64,000 nucleotides of DNA from Cristatella mucedo (lineage: Eukaryota; Bryozoa; Phylactolaemata; Cristatellidae). The stretch covers positions 3,896,501-3,960,500 of the forward strand of contig WPIO01000011.1 of assembly GCA_009760855.2 (NCBI GenBank), given 5' to 3'. How positions within the stretch are numbered: the stretch's first letter is position 1; every line of letters starts with the position of its first letter. The translations under genes and the position numbers were made by a program. Shown piece by piece: positions 1-10,853 of this stretch. The notes below the pieces were generated by a model, which was given only the letters and a program-made list of their open reading frames with translations, was not told the DNA's origin and ran no database searches.

Positions 1-484
1 GCATCTGTCCTCCACTGGACCACCTTTGAATACCCGATGCATGCAGCTAGGGTACAGGCCGGTGTGCACCGTTTGTCCACCAACTGCAGTGGGATGCTAA
101 TTGCATTACAAAGAGACAAGTGAGCCTTACCATCGACGAACGTGCCACAAATGCCTTCAAACACTTTCAGCAATGCAAGTACTCTCCCGGGAGCCACAGG
201 TTTCTGCGGATCTAATGAGCCGGCCAACGGGTAATTCAAATGGGACATTCAGGCTAAGGATTGCTCAGTTTGACGACGTGGACAAGAAACGAGAACGGGG
301 TCTGAGATTAAGACACCAGCCTGGGTTTACCATGCAAAGTAGTCTGCCCAATGTCATCTTCTTGAGGGAGAATTACTGAACGGTAGAAAATCAGCACGCC
401 CAGCACCTGCTGCCACTACCACTGAAGGAGCCTAACAGTAAGTGAGTGGGTAAGGATCACTAGGTAAGGCATTGACTGGATGTG
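1..484. other. No gene recognised
   Basis: A 92-codon open frame lies on the plus strand at 101-379 but has no recognisable motif, no supporting splice signals and no family resemblance that I can see. I find no repeat family here either. Confidence 0.4.
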
Positions 485-775
485 GTTAAGGAGATGACTG
501 ATGGTCGACATAGATGTGTATCTGTGATTCGACTAGGCTTGTATAGAGGCTTACCTTGGCCTTCGGTAGGATAGATTGGCATGATCTAAGTAGTCTTCGT
601 ATGCCACACGGTGGACTTTCAGACTTAATCTTGTGCATGCTTTCTCAAGCTTGCGCTTGGTAGCCCTGGGCTAGTTTAAAGTCTGCAGTAAACCGTGGGT
701 CATCTGGGCGAAGGCCTACAGTGAACTTAGCCAGAGGAGCAGAAGGACGGCTAGTGTCGTGTGTTGCACATTACA
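485..775 (-). mobile_element. LINE-1 fragment (region between endonuclease and RT)
   Basis: This stretch aligns by eye with 48130-48425 of the long LINE-1 copy: the same order of short landmarks (GTCGACAT, TGTGATTC, TAGTCTTCGTATGCCA, AGCTTGCGCTTGGTAG, TCATCTGGGCGAAGG). It is a short, diverged internal piece with no intact reading frame, truncated on both sides. Confidence 0.8.
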
Positions 776-828
776 CCAGCCAAAGGTTCAAGTCTGGTAT
801 CGTAAAAAAATTTTTACGAGCACAAATC

Positions 829-977
829 TGCCGAGCTGGTTTGGTCTAGCGGTTAAGGTGCTCGCCCCGACCAAGGTCTGACTGAGATCATGGGCTCGAG
901 CCCGGAGGCATATGTGAAGCGCCTGAATAGAAATTAAGTTCTCTTGGGGCGCTATATAAATGAAATGAATTATATAT
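829..977 (+). mobile_element. SINE-A copy (tRNA-derived)
   Basis: The head has a pol III A-box-like segment (TGGTCTAGCGGTTAAGGTGC) and a B-box-like segment (GGCTCGAGCCC) about 45 bases on. The body then runs into GAAGCGCCTGAATAGA and a short TA-rich tail. Seven other copies occur in this window on both strands. It is not a working tRNA gene: there is no cloverleaf 3' half or acceptor stem. Confidence 0.88.
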
Positions 978-2665
978 AGATCACCCAAATAACCATCCAC
1001 GGGAGGGAGAAGAGATGCCAAAGAGCTTTGGCACCACTTTCCTTCGAGGCGTGACCAGCTAAATTGCTTAAGTGTGTCTCTAGAAAACGGCCCACTTGTC
1101 TCGCTAAAGGCATGCCCGGCAAAGCATCCGGTTGATCGGGCCAACTTGGAAAGATTATCCTGCATGACAAGCTACCTGGCTAAGTGGCACGGCAGCTGAA
1201 GCACTCCGAGGCACGGGCAAGGCAGGCAACTGGGTCAAGTGCAAAAACCAAAAGCTAATGCTACACAGATTCTTTCAACAGTCACAGTCGCTTGAATAGC
1301 TACATTGAACCGCTAATAACACGACAATCGTTGCCCGTGTAGCAGTGAGCCCGAGGCTCCAGACGAAACGAATAGGTAGATGCCTACGGAAGCACTGAAC
1401 ACCTGACAGAGAGCTGGGTACAACATTGAACGTTGGAGACTTAGAGGCGTTACACGATTGCCGCGGTAGCCTGACAGTCTTGCTTATGATTAGTGTACTC
1501 TGCAACTACGGCTTCTGGCAGGGAGGGGGCAGCACGGTGGTACAGCCAAGGGCAGACGAATGCCCACACCAAGGTCACGAGCGCCATACGAGTAATGCAA
1601 AGAGCTTGGGTTCTTTTTCAAGATAGTTGAAATTCCCGGATAGAAGCTAAATACAAACTTTCTAAGAGCGTCAAATGAGCCTCACCAAGCTAACGCAGCG
1701 AACTTCCGTGCTCACTCGGAAATATGATCAATTCATAGCCAAAGTCACAGCGACAAAGCAAGCCACGCGACCAACGAGGCATCGTTTCCAGACTACACAC
1801 GATGAGCTATGCTGAGCATGTATCTATCACAATAAAGAGATACGGATAACATACGGTTGCAAGATGTCCTTATTACGGGGCTACCGGTGACTCAAAACCG
1901 CGGCATCCACGTACCAGACCATTTTTGCACGCAAGTGCAACCGGAGCTCTGCGCTTCGGAAAGTGTTGGAAGAGGCGCTTCATTGAAAACTGATTCTATC
2001 CTAATGCGGCGGACTTCTAAAGCGGCACAATTCTAACCACCGTAAATAGCCGCCGAGGTCTCATCCATACCGCAGAAAAATTAAGACTCGCTACAAGCTA
2101 CTTCCGGGACCTACTAAGGCCACCCTGCCGTTGTTCGGAGCGCGATACTTGACTCAGTTGTGCAATTTTCTGTTCTGGTGAATATTTCCACGGATATTAT
2201 ACGATATATCGAACGAATCAGTCTGTGTGAAATGTTAACTGCATATCTACCGAGCATCCCATCGCCGCCGCAGTTATGTCGTACAAAGTGCGCAACGCCG
2301 GCGTTTTTCTAACAAACTAATGCACTGCGCAGCTTTCTTAAGAATTGAGGAGTTTCAGCTTAGCTAAACTAAAATTATTTTAGCGCTCGCGAGAATCTTG
2401 CAGATGCATCACCAATGCAGGCGTGCGCCGACAATAGCGGCACTCACTCGGGAGCGCTGTAGAGCGCTCGTACCTTCACACAACAAGCCCGTATCCGTAG
2501 CGTAGAAATGTTTATTTGACTTTTGAAAAAGGGTTATAGGCATTCTAAAGCAAACGCTACGAACACTGACTCCCTTATGGCTCGGTATCCTTGAGCCCAG
2601 TTCAGCAAAAACGACCTTACTCGCATCAAGAGTCACGCGCATGACCGAAGTTCACATGCAGCTGC
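978..2665. other. Unassigned DNA, nothing recognised
   Basis: About 1.7 kb with only short, unconvincing open frames (77 codons at most) on either strand. No Cys-rich, hydrophobic or catalytic motif and no paired splice signals were seen. It may be old repeat sequence too diverged to identify. Confidence 0.35.
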
Positions 2666-2830
2666 TTGCTATCATCACCTATTATTACCAAATTCAGCGT
2701 ATCTGACCACACACGCCGACCTCGTTCAGTCTGCAGTGCTTACCCGTTCTCTGCATCTAAAGTCGCATGCGAATCGCAAAATCTCGAGACCTTTGATATC
2801 GATCAATGCAGTCCTCTGGAGAATATCTGT
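2666..2830 (+). mobile_element. LINE-1 endonuclease 3' fragment
   Basis: The plus-strand translation contains SSPIITKFSVSDH, matching SSPIITKSCLSDH of the endonuclease in the long LINE-1 copy (48597-49178). SDH is the C-terminal catalytic motif of AP-type endonucleases. The piece also carries SASKVACESQNLETFDID, matching the linker that follows. It is truncated at both ends. Confidence 0.75.
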
Positions 2831-2886
2831 AACCCAAGCTGTGGGTGGTCGGCTGCTTCCCGCCGAGCACTACCCTGACGCTCCTG

Positions 2887-2954
2887 CTATGTATGTATGT
2901 ATGTATGTATGTATGTATGTATGTATGTATGTATGTATGTATGTATGTATGTAT
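2887..2954. repeat. (ATGT)n microsatellite, tail of LINE-2 fragment
   Basis: About seventeen uninterrupted ATGT units abut the 3' end of the minus-strand LINE-2 fragment at 2955. This position fits a simple-repeat tail made during reverse transcription. A related ATGTA/ATGCA tail abuts the second copy near 32290. Confidence 0.9.
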
Positions 2955-3530
2955 CTCCGTCTGTAACTCCACAAATTCATACAGACCATGTGGGTGTTAC
3001 GCAGGAGAGTTTTGTACAGCCCACTCACAGCCTAAGCGGCTTTCGGTAGGCATTCGGTAGCCAACAGACTTCGCCTCACGCAACGAAGAAAAGGTGGGAA
3101 GCTTAGCAGAGTCAGGAGAGCAGTTGAGGTAGTGAGTAGCATGGAAGTAGCAGCTCAGGATCACTGAAAAGGATGAGCCATAGTCGGCAGTATGAGAGTA
3201 GTCGTCGTTGCGAAAGAATTGTGGAAGTGAGTTCCACAGTCTAGCACCTGCAGGGCTAAAGCTTCTGTTGCCAACGGTCTTTAAGCGGAGGAATGGAACA
3301 GCGAATTCATTGTCCACACGAGACCTAAGGGCGCGAACAGGCTAAAACTTATGCAGCAGTTCAGCTAGGTACGAAGGATCCAAGCCATGACGGCCCTTGT
3401 GGGTCAGCGTAAGAACTTTGCCGCTCGCTCTCCGAGTCGCTGGGCTAGGGAAAGACGAGTGGCAGTTTGATTAAACCTCTTTAAAACAATACCGCATGAG
3501 CCGGCTACAACAGCGTAGCCAAACAGAACT
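2955..3530 (-). mobile_element. LINE-2 3' fragment (RT C-terminal region and 3' UTR)
   Basis: The minus-strand frame at 2997-3317 includes RSFSPAGARLWNSLPQFFR, the LINE C-terminal signature (R-x-F-S-x-x-A-P/A-x-x-W-N-S-L-P). Upstream on the same strand, interrupted by stops, is GLDPSYLAELLH, another landmark of that region. The 3' UTR matches 32310-32790 closely (CTGTAACTCCACAAA, CACTCACAGCCTAAG, AGTAGCATGGAAGTAGCAGC). The element is 5'-truncated and non-functional; a poly(G) run near 3533-3542 marks the approximate left edge. Confidence 0.82.
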
Positions 3531-3544
3531 ACGGGGGGGGGGCT

Positions 3545-4494
3545 AGGTATGGGCAAACCCAGTGTGATTAAGAGATTGGAAAGGCTGACTCTCAAAATTG
3601 GCTCTGCCAGCACATCTCCAGTTGAATCAGCTCGAAATCTAGGTGTCATATTCCAAAGCGACCTCTCTTTAGACTACCACATTAGCTCCACAGTCAAATC
3701 CGCCTATTTTTAGCTTCATAACATTGCTAAAATTCGGGCTTGTTTAGATAAGGATACCACGTCCAAGTTGGTCCATGCATTCGTGACATCCCGTCTCGAC
3801 TTCTGCAACTCACTGCTTACTGGCCTACCAGCATGTGCGATCAGGCGATTGCAGCTCGTGCAAAACTCTGCAGCTAGGCTTGTCTGTCGTGAGCGTCGCA
3901 GTTGCCACATTACTCCACTTCTCGCCGACCTGCACTGGCTACCAGTCAAGCAACGGATTGACTTCAAGGTTTTGTCGCTCACTTTTAGGTCCCTTCATTC
4001 TATGGCTCCAGCCTGTCAGATATACTCCCCAGTCAGGCCAAGCATCGTACCGCCAGCTTTTCGGAATCTGACAGTCTACAAATATCTCGTACAAACCTTA
4101 AATCCTTTGGAGACCGTGCATTTAGTCCGTATGCTCCCAAAGCCTGGAACTCCCTCCCGACCTGCGTCAGAACATCCCCTGACCTGACCACATTTAAAAG
4201 GAACTTAGAAAAACACACCTATTTAGAACAGAATTTAGTGGGTCCCTCGTGATTCGTCCTTGATGTGCTTATGCGTGCTGACACTGTGCATGCTGCTACT
4301 AACAACATTTGCATGCTGACCCTGTGCATGTCACCCCTAACCATATTATTCATTTTGTTTGTTTTTCAAGCATGATTTTACTTACCATTCAATTGCATTT
4401 CACTTTGCAGCAAATGTAAAGCACCTAGAAAGAGATTGAGTTCTCTGAGGGCGCTTTATCAAGTGCATTATTATTATTATTATTGTTATTTAGG
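3545..4494 (+). mobile_element. LINE-1 3' half (RT C-terminal region, 3' UTR, ATT tail)
   Basis: A decayed reading frame runs through GKPSVIKRLERL, SARNLGVIFQSDLSLD, LVHAFVTSRLDFCNSLL, LQLVQNSAARLVCRERRSC and APKAWNSLPT, with stops and a frameshift near 4070. The 3' UTR ends in AAAGCACCTAGAAAGAGATT, GGGCGCTTTATCAAG, then an ATT-repeat tail. It has the same 3' end as the other LINE-1 copies and is 5'-truncated. Confidence 0.92.
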
Positions 4495-5030
4495 CTACGG
4501 GGGATGCAGAAACACGAAACCAACCTCCGCGACGTGGGAGGACATTCTCGGACCATAGAAATCTTGAAGACGACAGTAGTTCATATGGGTAGCAGACAAG
4601 TGTAGCACAGTGCCGGCCTGACTCAGTTTTAGAGCGCATAAGAGCTGCTCAGCAGGAAACGCCTCTCCTAGAGCCTCGAGCAAGAGGACGCAGCCATCGT
4701 AGTAGGATCATGAGGTGATTGGTATTGGCTGGCTGGTCAACCTCATTATCTCGGCTACTTATAAATGATAGGGCGACGCTCGCTGGGGGTTCCTTTTTCG
4801 TCTTCGGCTCCGTTTCGACGCCGTCGCCGGTAGTTGCCGATCTCGTTTTCTCTGAAAGCGAGGAGGGAGGGTGGGCTGTCCGGGGGCGATGGACGAGACG
4901 GAGTCTTCGCATCGCGCCCGAGCTCGCCTTGTGTGTTTCTTTTGTGTTTTGTGTGTGTGTGCGCGAACGTGGTTTCGCCAAGAGTGCTTGGTGTAGTGCA
5001 TGAGGTATTCCTGCCGTTAACGTGGACTGG
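4495..5030. other. Unassigned, GC-richer DNA
   Basis: Overlapping short open frames on both strands (up to 110 codons on the minus strand at 4649-4981) are low-complexity in Arg/Ser/Pro and look like by-products of base composition. No gene or repeat family is recognised. Confidence 0.35.
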
Positions 5031-5033
5031 TGA

Positions 5034-5217
5034 GCCGTGATTGCACACCAGGTAAGGCGGTTGCTTTCACGACCTCGGTCCCGAAGTCGTGGGTTCGATT
5101 CCTGCGGTGGCGAGTCTTTATCGCCACTGCAAGCGGTGGTGATAGCCGTGAAGGCTCTTCTGTCGCTATATAAAAAGAGGCTGTCTAATCAGCTAGGATT
5201 TATTTATTTATTTAAGC
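5034..5217 (+). mobile_element. SINE-B copy (tRNA-derived)
   Basis: It begins with GAGCCGTGATTGCACACC and has an A-box-like GGTAAGGCGGTTG and a near-perfect B box (GGTTCGATTCC). The family body follows (TTTATCGCCACTGCAAGCGG, TGATAGCCGTGAAGGC, AGAGGCTGTCTAATCAGCTA), ending in an ATTT-repeat tail. At least five other copies or fragments occur in the window. Confidence 0.9.
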
Positions 5218-6090
5218 GGAGCCCTAGTTCTTCGGTCCAGGTCCAGGCTCCGGTGCGGACTCCTTGTCTTATTTGGGTCGCTCCCCATAATAGAAGTGGG
5301 TAGCCTAAGCGGGGGGGGGGGGGACGTATTCCCTCTGCAAGAGCTTCTGCTTGTGCTGTTGAGAGCGTGTGAGGAGATTGGGGATAAAACTGAGCTAGAC
5401 GCGAAGCGACTTGTGCGCTTTCGAATAAAGCTCAGTAAAATCCCCAATGTGTACGTCTCACATTCCAATTCACGCCGCTGAGGACTCACGACCTCCTTTA
5501 GTAACGACGAGTAGGTCAGCGCCAGAAACGCTCTTTTTCGTTGCGGCCTGCTTATTGCTCGTGGCGTGCGTAGGCGCGCACCGAACGGCATCCGGCAGTA
5601 GGTTTCGCCGATCGGTAAGCGGCAGGTTACGACTACTCCGCCGAGCCCCTTCGGTGGTACACAAGACAGCATTGGTACGACATTGCCTGCAGTAATGGGG
5701 ATTCACTGGATCGGCACATCTCAGCTCGCTGAGGGCTCTAGCTCACGGAGGTAGGACTAGGAGCAGCATCACGCTACAGGGTAACGCAGAATATACAAGC
5801 CATGACGGCGACTATGCTAATCTGCAGCCCTGCTCGGCTGCGGGTTCCCACTGCCTTGCTGGGGTGGCCGCATTGTCGGCGAATGCCCGACATCAGTCCG
5901 GATGCATTGCTGGGCGAGCGCAAGAGCGTCTAACACCAACGACTCGTCGGATCCACGTTCGGTCCCCGAAAGCCAAGGCTTTCCAACGTCATCGCATATC
6001 TAAGGGCAAGCCTAAAGGTCAGGCACGGTTCAGCCGATGACCCACATCACATTACAGCTGTCCCAGCTAATCAAACGTCGCCTGTACATC
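5218..6090. other. Unassigned DNA with a 14-base G run
   Basis: A poly(G) run sits at about 5311-5324. Open frames of up to 154 codons on the minus strand (5208-5672) are rich in Ser/Arg/Pro and lack a family signature; I do not call them genes. Confidence 0.35.
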
Positions 6091-7130
6091 TCTGTGCTTG
6101 GTCCGGTTCTTTTCACGTTTGATGCTCTCCCTCTTGCGTTGTCATTGACAGTCACAAAGTAGGCTTTCACTTCTAAGCAGACGACATTCAGTTGTACCTT
6201 TGCTTTAATTCCTCCCAGCCCTCCAGCACGTCGAATTTTCTCAACTCAATTCCTGCATGTATTGATGATATCTGCACATGGCATGGATGGCAGCAAACTT
6301 TTTCAAATTAAGTGATCACAAAACCAACTTATCAGTTATGGGCCATACAAGTGTGATTCAGAAGTTTGAAAGCCTAACGCTCAAAATTTGCTCTGCCAGC
6401 ATATCTCCTGTTGCATCTGCACGAAATCTAGGTGTCATGTTCCAAAGTGACCTTTTATTAGATGACCACATCAGCTCCACAGTCAAGTCAGCTTACGTTT
6501 AGCTAAACAGCATTGCTAAAATTCAGGCTTGCTTTGACAGGGATACTCCATCTAAATTGGTCCATGCATTTTTGACATCCCTCTCGGCTTTTGTAACTCC
6601 CTGATTGCTGCTCTACCGGCCTGTGCAATCAGGCTCTTACAGCTGGAGCAAAACTCTGAAGCTAGGCTTGTCTGTCGTGAACGTTGCAGGTGCCACATCG
6701 CACTACTTCTTACCGACTTACACTGACTCCCAGTTTAGGAACCTATCGACTTCAAGTTTCTGTCACTCACTTTTAGGTTCCTTCGTTCTTTGGCTCCAGC
6801 CTCCCTATACGATCTGCTCCTTCCGCCAGGATAAGTATCGTAACACCCACCTTTCCGAATCTAATCGTTTAGCTACGTCTCGTATAAACCTCAAATCCTT
6901 TAGAGCCCGTGCCTTTAGTCCGTATGCTCCCAAAACCTGGAACTTACTTCCGAGTGGCGTCACGACATCTCCTGATTTGACGATATTTAAAAGGAAGCTA
7001 AACCGCATCTATTTATCTCAGCATTTAATAGGTCTCTGCGATTCGTCTTTTCTGTGCTTACGCGTGCTGACACTTCGTGCTGCTACTAACCATATTTGTA
7101 AGCTGACCTTGCGTTTGTCACCTGTAACTG
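6091..7130 (+). mobile_element. LINE-1 RT fragment, 3' end lost
   Basis: It starts with a degenerate SVLGPVLFT-like motif (RT block just before the YADD box) and runs through ARNLGVMFQSDLLLDDHISS, SKLVHAF, PKTWNLLPSGV and PDLTIFKRKL, broken by many stops. The match to other LINE-1 copies stops near 7130 without the usual 3' UTR end or ATT tail. The adjoining AT-rich sequence may have replaced it. Confidence 0.88.
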
Positions 7131-7575
7131 GAATTTCTGGTAACTTTTTATTAGTATTAGTAAACAGCGGAAATTTTAGACAAAAAGATACTACAGCTGA
7201 AGCTCCATCATTCGTTATGGATGCGAAATATGCAGGGGAAAACAGTTTTTTAATGTGTTAATGATTTTGTTATAGTTATTTTATCAAATTGGCTAAAAAC
7301 TAAAATATAAGTGCAATTTTCCAAAAAATAGGTAAGAGATTAACTAAATTGATCTTATTGTATCATTAAATATTGATTTTCTTTTCAGTCACATCCTCAG
7401 TATAGGAATTCACAACAAAACGAAGAAATCTAATTACAGAACAGCTAGTAGGTCAATGTGAATGATGCAATAAAATCATCAATTGTTCTAGAAACTACAC
7501 GACAATGTTGGATAATCGTCTGAAAATAAATTTAATAGATTTCGATAAGCCTGCGGAGGGTGTTCGTCTAAGGAA
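7131..7575. other. AT-rich DNA between LINE-1 and hAT remnant
   Basis: The base composition shifts to AT-rich at about 7130. It could be the 5' part of the hAT transposon (non-coding end), but I could not find a clear terminal inverted repeat. Confidence 0.3.
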
Positions 7576-8706
7576 TAATCCGTGACTAATAAGAGAACAA
7601 AAACGATTGCTGATTTTCCTCATCAAAAGAGTCTGAAGGAGATCGTTACCGATCAGGCTATTGATGGAATAACGATTAGAGCTATCACTAGAAACGAGCA
7701 TATATGGCAATCAATCTCACGAGACGTATTCAAACTTCCAGCGAATGAAAGCAATGTAATGAAGCTGGCGCATGATGATTACAAAGAAAAGAGAAATAAA
7801 ACGAATGCCAACATCAAAGTAAAACTTGAAAGATGAGCGACGTTTAGTACGACTGTGGAGGAATACAAAATCGTGAGATGACGTCGACTCTTCGGGGTCA
7901 ACAATCGTGATAGCGGCGATAAACCAACCATTAGGACGGGTCTTGCTAGAATATTTTTTTCATGCATTGCGCTCGATATGCTCGAATTAATGAAACAACG
8001 TTTTAGCGTTTTTGGAATAACAACTGAGACGAATTTCGTGGGATCCACTCAGAATGGCGCTGCAGTAAATTAGAAATGCATTAGCCACATTGATGTCGCC
8101 TAACAGTTCTGCTTAAACCACGGTCTGAACCTTTAAGTATGTGACATATTTCACAAGAATAGTACTGGCGCGAACTATTTAAACCTGGAAAATGACGATA
8201 TTAATTAAATGAGCAATTCTTAAGCAGGTACGGAGTTGGAAGTGATCAGCGATGGTACGTTAGAGGAGGTCGTCGATTACCACGATCGGCTCACAAAATC
8301 CCGCATGCTTGTCAAATTCATCAAAAAGTCAACCATTCGAAATAATGTCTTTCAGTCCAAAGTAAAAGCTGAGTTCGGATGCGAGACTGAACTGCATCTT
8401 GACGTGAGGATGTGCTGAAACTCCATCCCGCAATGTTAGAGCCTTTAGAAAAGACATAAGTTACCATTCGCGAGCCGCTAACCCAATTCAAGGCGCCTGA
8501 AATGATCGAGACATTGAATTTTGACGCTCTCCAAACTCTTCTGAAGGAAATAGAACCTGTTAAATTACCTGTTGATAATCTAAATCGAGAAGACGCAACG
8601 TTGATGAACGCTGACACAACTTCAGAATTCATTTTTAACAAGCTCTCTAACCTGTATAATGACATTAGTGTTGCATTACAATGCTCCGGCGGCGGCAGTT
8701 CTAGCT
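7576..8706 (+). pseudogene. Decayed hAT-family transposase
   Basis: Three open segments in changing frames (7582-7836, a middle piece near 7950-8130, and 8236-8706) share the layout of hAT transposases related to the BED-finger type common in invertebrates. The clues are EIVTDQAIDGITIRAITRNE, then FVGSTQNGAAVN with QFCLNHGLNL (the conserved T-x-x-G-A-S and C-x-H-G-x-x-L segment of the catalytic core), then LDVRMC-stop-NSI, where the usual RWNS tryptophan has become TGA at about 8416. At least three frame breaks show it is dead. AT content is higher than in flanking DNA, consistent with a separate origin. I assign the superfamily from motif order, not from a search. Confidence 0.7.
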
Positions 8707-9435
8707 GAGTCTAACGGAGAAACAGCGCGGGTGTGAGCAGCAAACGAGACTATCTTTATTTACCTCAACTAGTACGTATATAAGAGCTAAAAGAACCACC
8801 GAAGCTACGTTGGCAATATATCGTACATTAGTGGCTTGAAGCTGCGCTGCTTCATTAGCTTAACTTTGGGCCACAGGTGAGGAGTAGACTTCGCTGTGTT
8901 AATGGTGTAACTATTGGCCGCAGGTGAGGCATGGACCAGTGAGCTTTGCTAATAGCAACAGCAGAAGCAGCAGGCGCACACAACATCAATACCAAGCTCA
9001 TGAAACATTTGAAGTGTCGCGTTGAAGAGTGATTGAACAAAATGAACAACTTAGCTGTCATGAACCTCTTGCGAAGTCTCAAAGATCCATCTGTCGCTCC
9101 ATCAAAAACTAGTTTAGTATGAGCGGAGGTTCTGGACTCACGCTCGCCGAAATCGCCGAAAGCTTCCGATCCAGCCATCGGGGTGCAGCTCTGCCTCGAC
9201 TCCGATTGCAGTGAGAGCGGGGAGGGGACCGATCGGCGATGCACGGTTGGCTTCGACATAATTAATGCTGCGCTATCCGTCGGGGAAGGTCCGAAGTTAG
9301 TGCCGCTTCCAGTGCAGTTGTACATTAGTGAGGGTACACCAGCCGGGGGCAGCCGGAACGCACCTGTCCGTGCGATGCTCCGACTAATTGTCCGATCGCG
9401 ATCAATGGCTGCCGTGCAGACCAGTCACATGTGAC
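8707..9435. other. Unassigned DNA
   Basis: A 156-codon minus-strand open frame (8855-9325) is the longest here; its composition is Ser/Pro/Arg/Leu-rich and no domain is visible. It may be part of the adjoining LINE-2-like element, but I cannot show that. Confidence 0.3.
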
Positions 9436-10175
9436 GATCCCCGAGGGTCCGGTCTCAGTCCTTTCTACATTGATGGCGAGCCTTTCGGAAGAGTGATTCA
9501 GGCCAATGGGTTGTTTATCACTTCCATGCTGACGATGCCCAGCTGCATTTGTTGTTTAAAGAATCCGAATCTGGCATATTAGCAACGGATAAACTGAATG
9601 CTTGCCTAACAGACATTTGATCTCGAATGTCTGCCAATTCCCTTTAATTGAATAAGGATTAAACCTAAGTCCTACTCGTAGGCCACGCCAGCCGTACAGC
9701 TGGACTAGACGACATTCCTCTTCTAATTAGCGATGCTGTAGTGCGACCGGAAGCATACATCAGGCGTTCCCTCTTCGATATCAGCCTAAAGTTTGAAAGC
9801 TTCTGTAAGAAGACTGATTCCTTAGCTTGCTATGACAGTCAATCCCTGTCAAAGATTAAGGATTTTCTATCACGGTGGCTTGCTAAAAAAATCTTACTTA
9901 CTCCCTAGTTCTGTTTTGACTGGACTACCGAAATAAAGCCACAAAGCACGTCTCTGCAGCTAGTGATTAATATGGCTGCAAAGTCAACAAATCGCAAAGA
10001 ATCAGCCACGCGTCTCCTTTGTTGAAGGAGCTTCGATGGTTGATCGACGGATATGAAGTAAAGTTATTACACTGGTCTTCAAGGTCCGCTATGGCCTGAA
10101 TCCTACGTACCTAGCTGAACTGCTGCACCAGTTTAAGCTACCTCGTCCCTCAGGTCCTCTACGGATAATAAATTA
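9436..10175 (+). mobile_element. LINE-2-like RT fragment
   Basis: Across frameshifts the plus strand encodes FHADDAQLHL (RT catalytic A/Y-x-D-D box with flanks), then DKLNACLTDI, a degenerate middle, and finally GLNPTYLAELLHQFKLPRPS near 10095-10160. That last piece is the counterpart of GLDPSYLAELLH in the 2955 fragment. No frame is intact. Confidence 0.72.
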
Positions 10176-10718
10176 GTTGTTTAATTCCTGCGCTCTAAGA
10201 CCATCGGCAAAATTAGCCAATACCGCAATCCACCACCCGATCGCTGCAGTCGATTGCATGAGAACGCACTGGCACAAGCGGGAATAGATGTCGCGAGATC
10301 TTTCGGGTACACCTGAACAATGGCGTAGTGCAATATGCAATCCGAGCTAGAGCTTCGAGAAGAAGTCGATTTTTGGGAGATTTGCTGCGGATTTCGCTTT
10401 ATGAGACGGCGACCTAATGCTCCTGCATCTGTCATCCAACGATCGTGCATTCCCGGGATCCGTTTAAACTGAGCTCACTTGAAACACGTGTGTGTAGCCC
10501 GCTTCATTATCCGGTCGAATAGTTGTTAGAAGCATTTTGAAAGGATAATTTTGACGTATGGGGGCAAGCGCCGTTGAGGCTGTGATATGCTGTTTCGTAT
10601 AATGTGTTACTAGAAGCTGTTTAGCGTCAGCGTCAAAAAGCCGAGCTAGGAAAGGCGGAAGCTTTGCTGAATTCCCACGTGCACTGGCCTCGCTGAGCCT
10701 TAGCGTGAAAATATAATT
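10176..10718. other. Unassigned DNA
   Basis: No gene, repeat family or convincing splice pair recognised. Confidence 0.35.
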
Positions 10719-10853
10719 CGTGTGTATAGCGCCTCAAGAAAACTTAAGCTCTATTCCGGTGCATGACATCCGTATATACGCTGCAGGGCTCGAGCTCATC
10801 ACTACGGTTGTGGAAAGCGAGCCCCCTATTACGCCTGGACCAAACCAGGGCGG
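10719..10853 (-). mobile_element. SINE-A copy, diverged
   Basis: Reading the minus strand: CTGGTTTGGTCCAGGCG head, GAGCTCGAGCCC B-box-like segment, GGCGCTATACAC end. It is more diverged than the copies at 829 or 59131 and is part-deleted in the middle. Confidence 0.75.

Noticed and set aside
833-910. tRNA gene at the head of SINE-A (and similar heads at 34607, 59135, 61197)
   Set aside because: A and B boxes are present but acceptor and anticodon stems do not close, and each head is followed by the same SINE body.
5034-5110. tRNA gene at the head of SINE-B
   Set aside because: The B box is perfect, but the sequence recurs with the same downstream body in several places and has no paired acceptor stem.
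5208-5672. 154-codon minus-strand open frame
   Set aside because: Overlaps the SINE-B tail and a poly(G) run; Ser/Arg/Pro-rich without a domain.
8855-9325. 156-codon minus-strand open frame
   Set aside because: No recognisable domain, low-complexity composition, no splice context; flanked by transposon remains.
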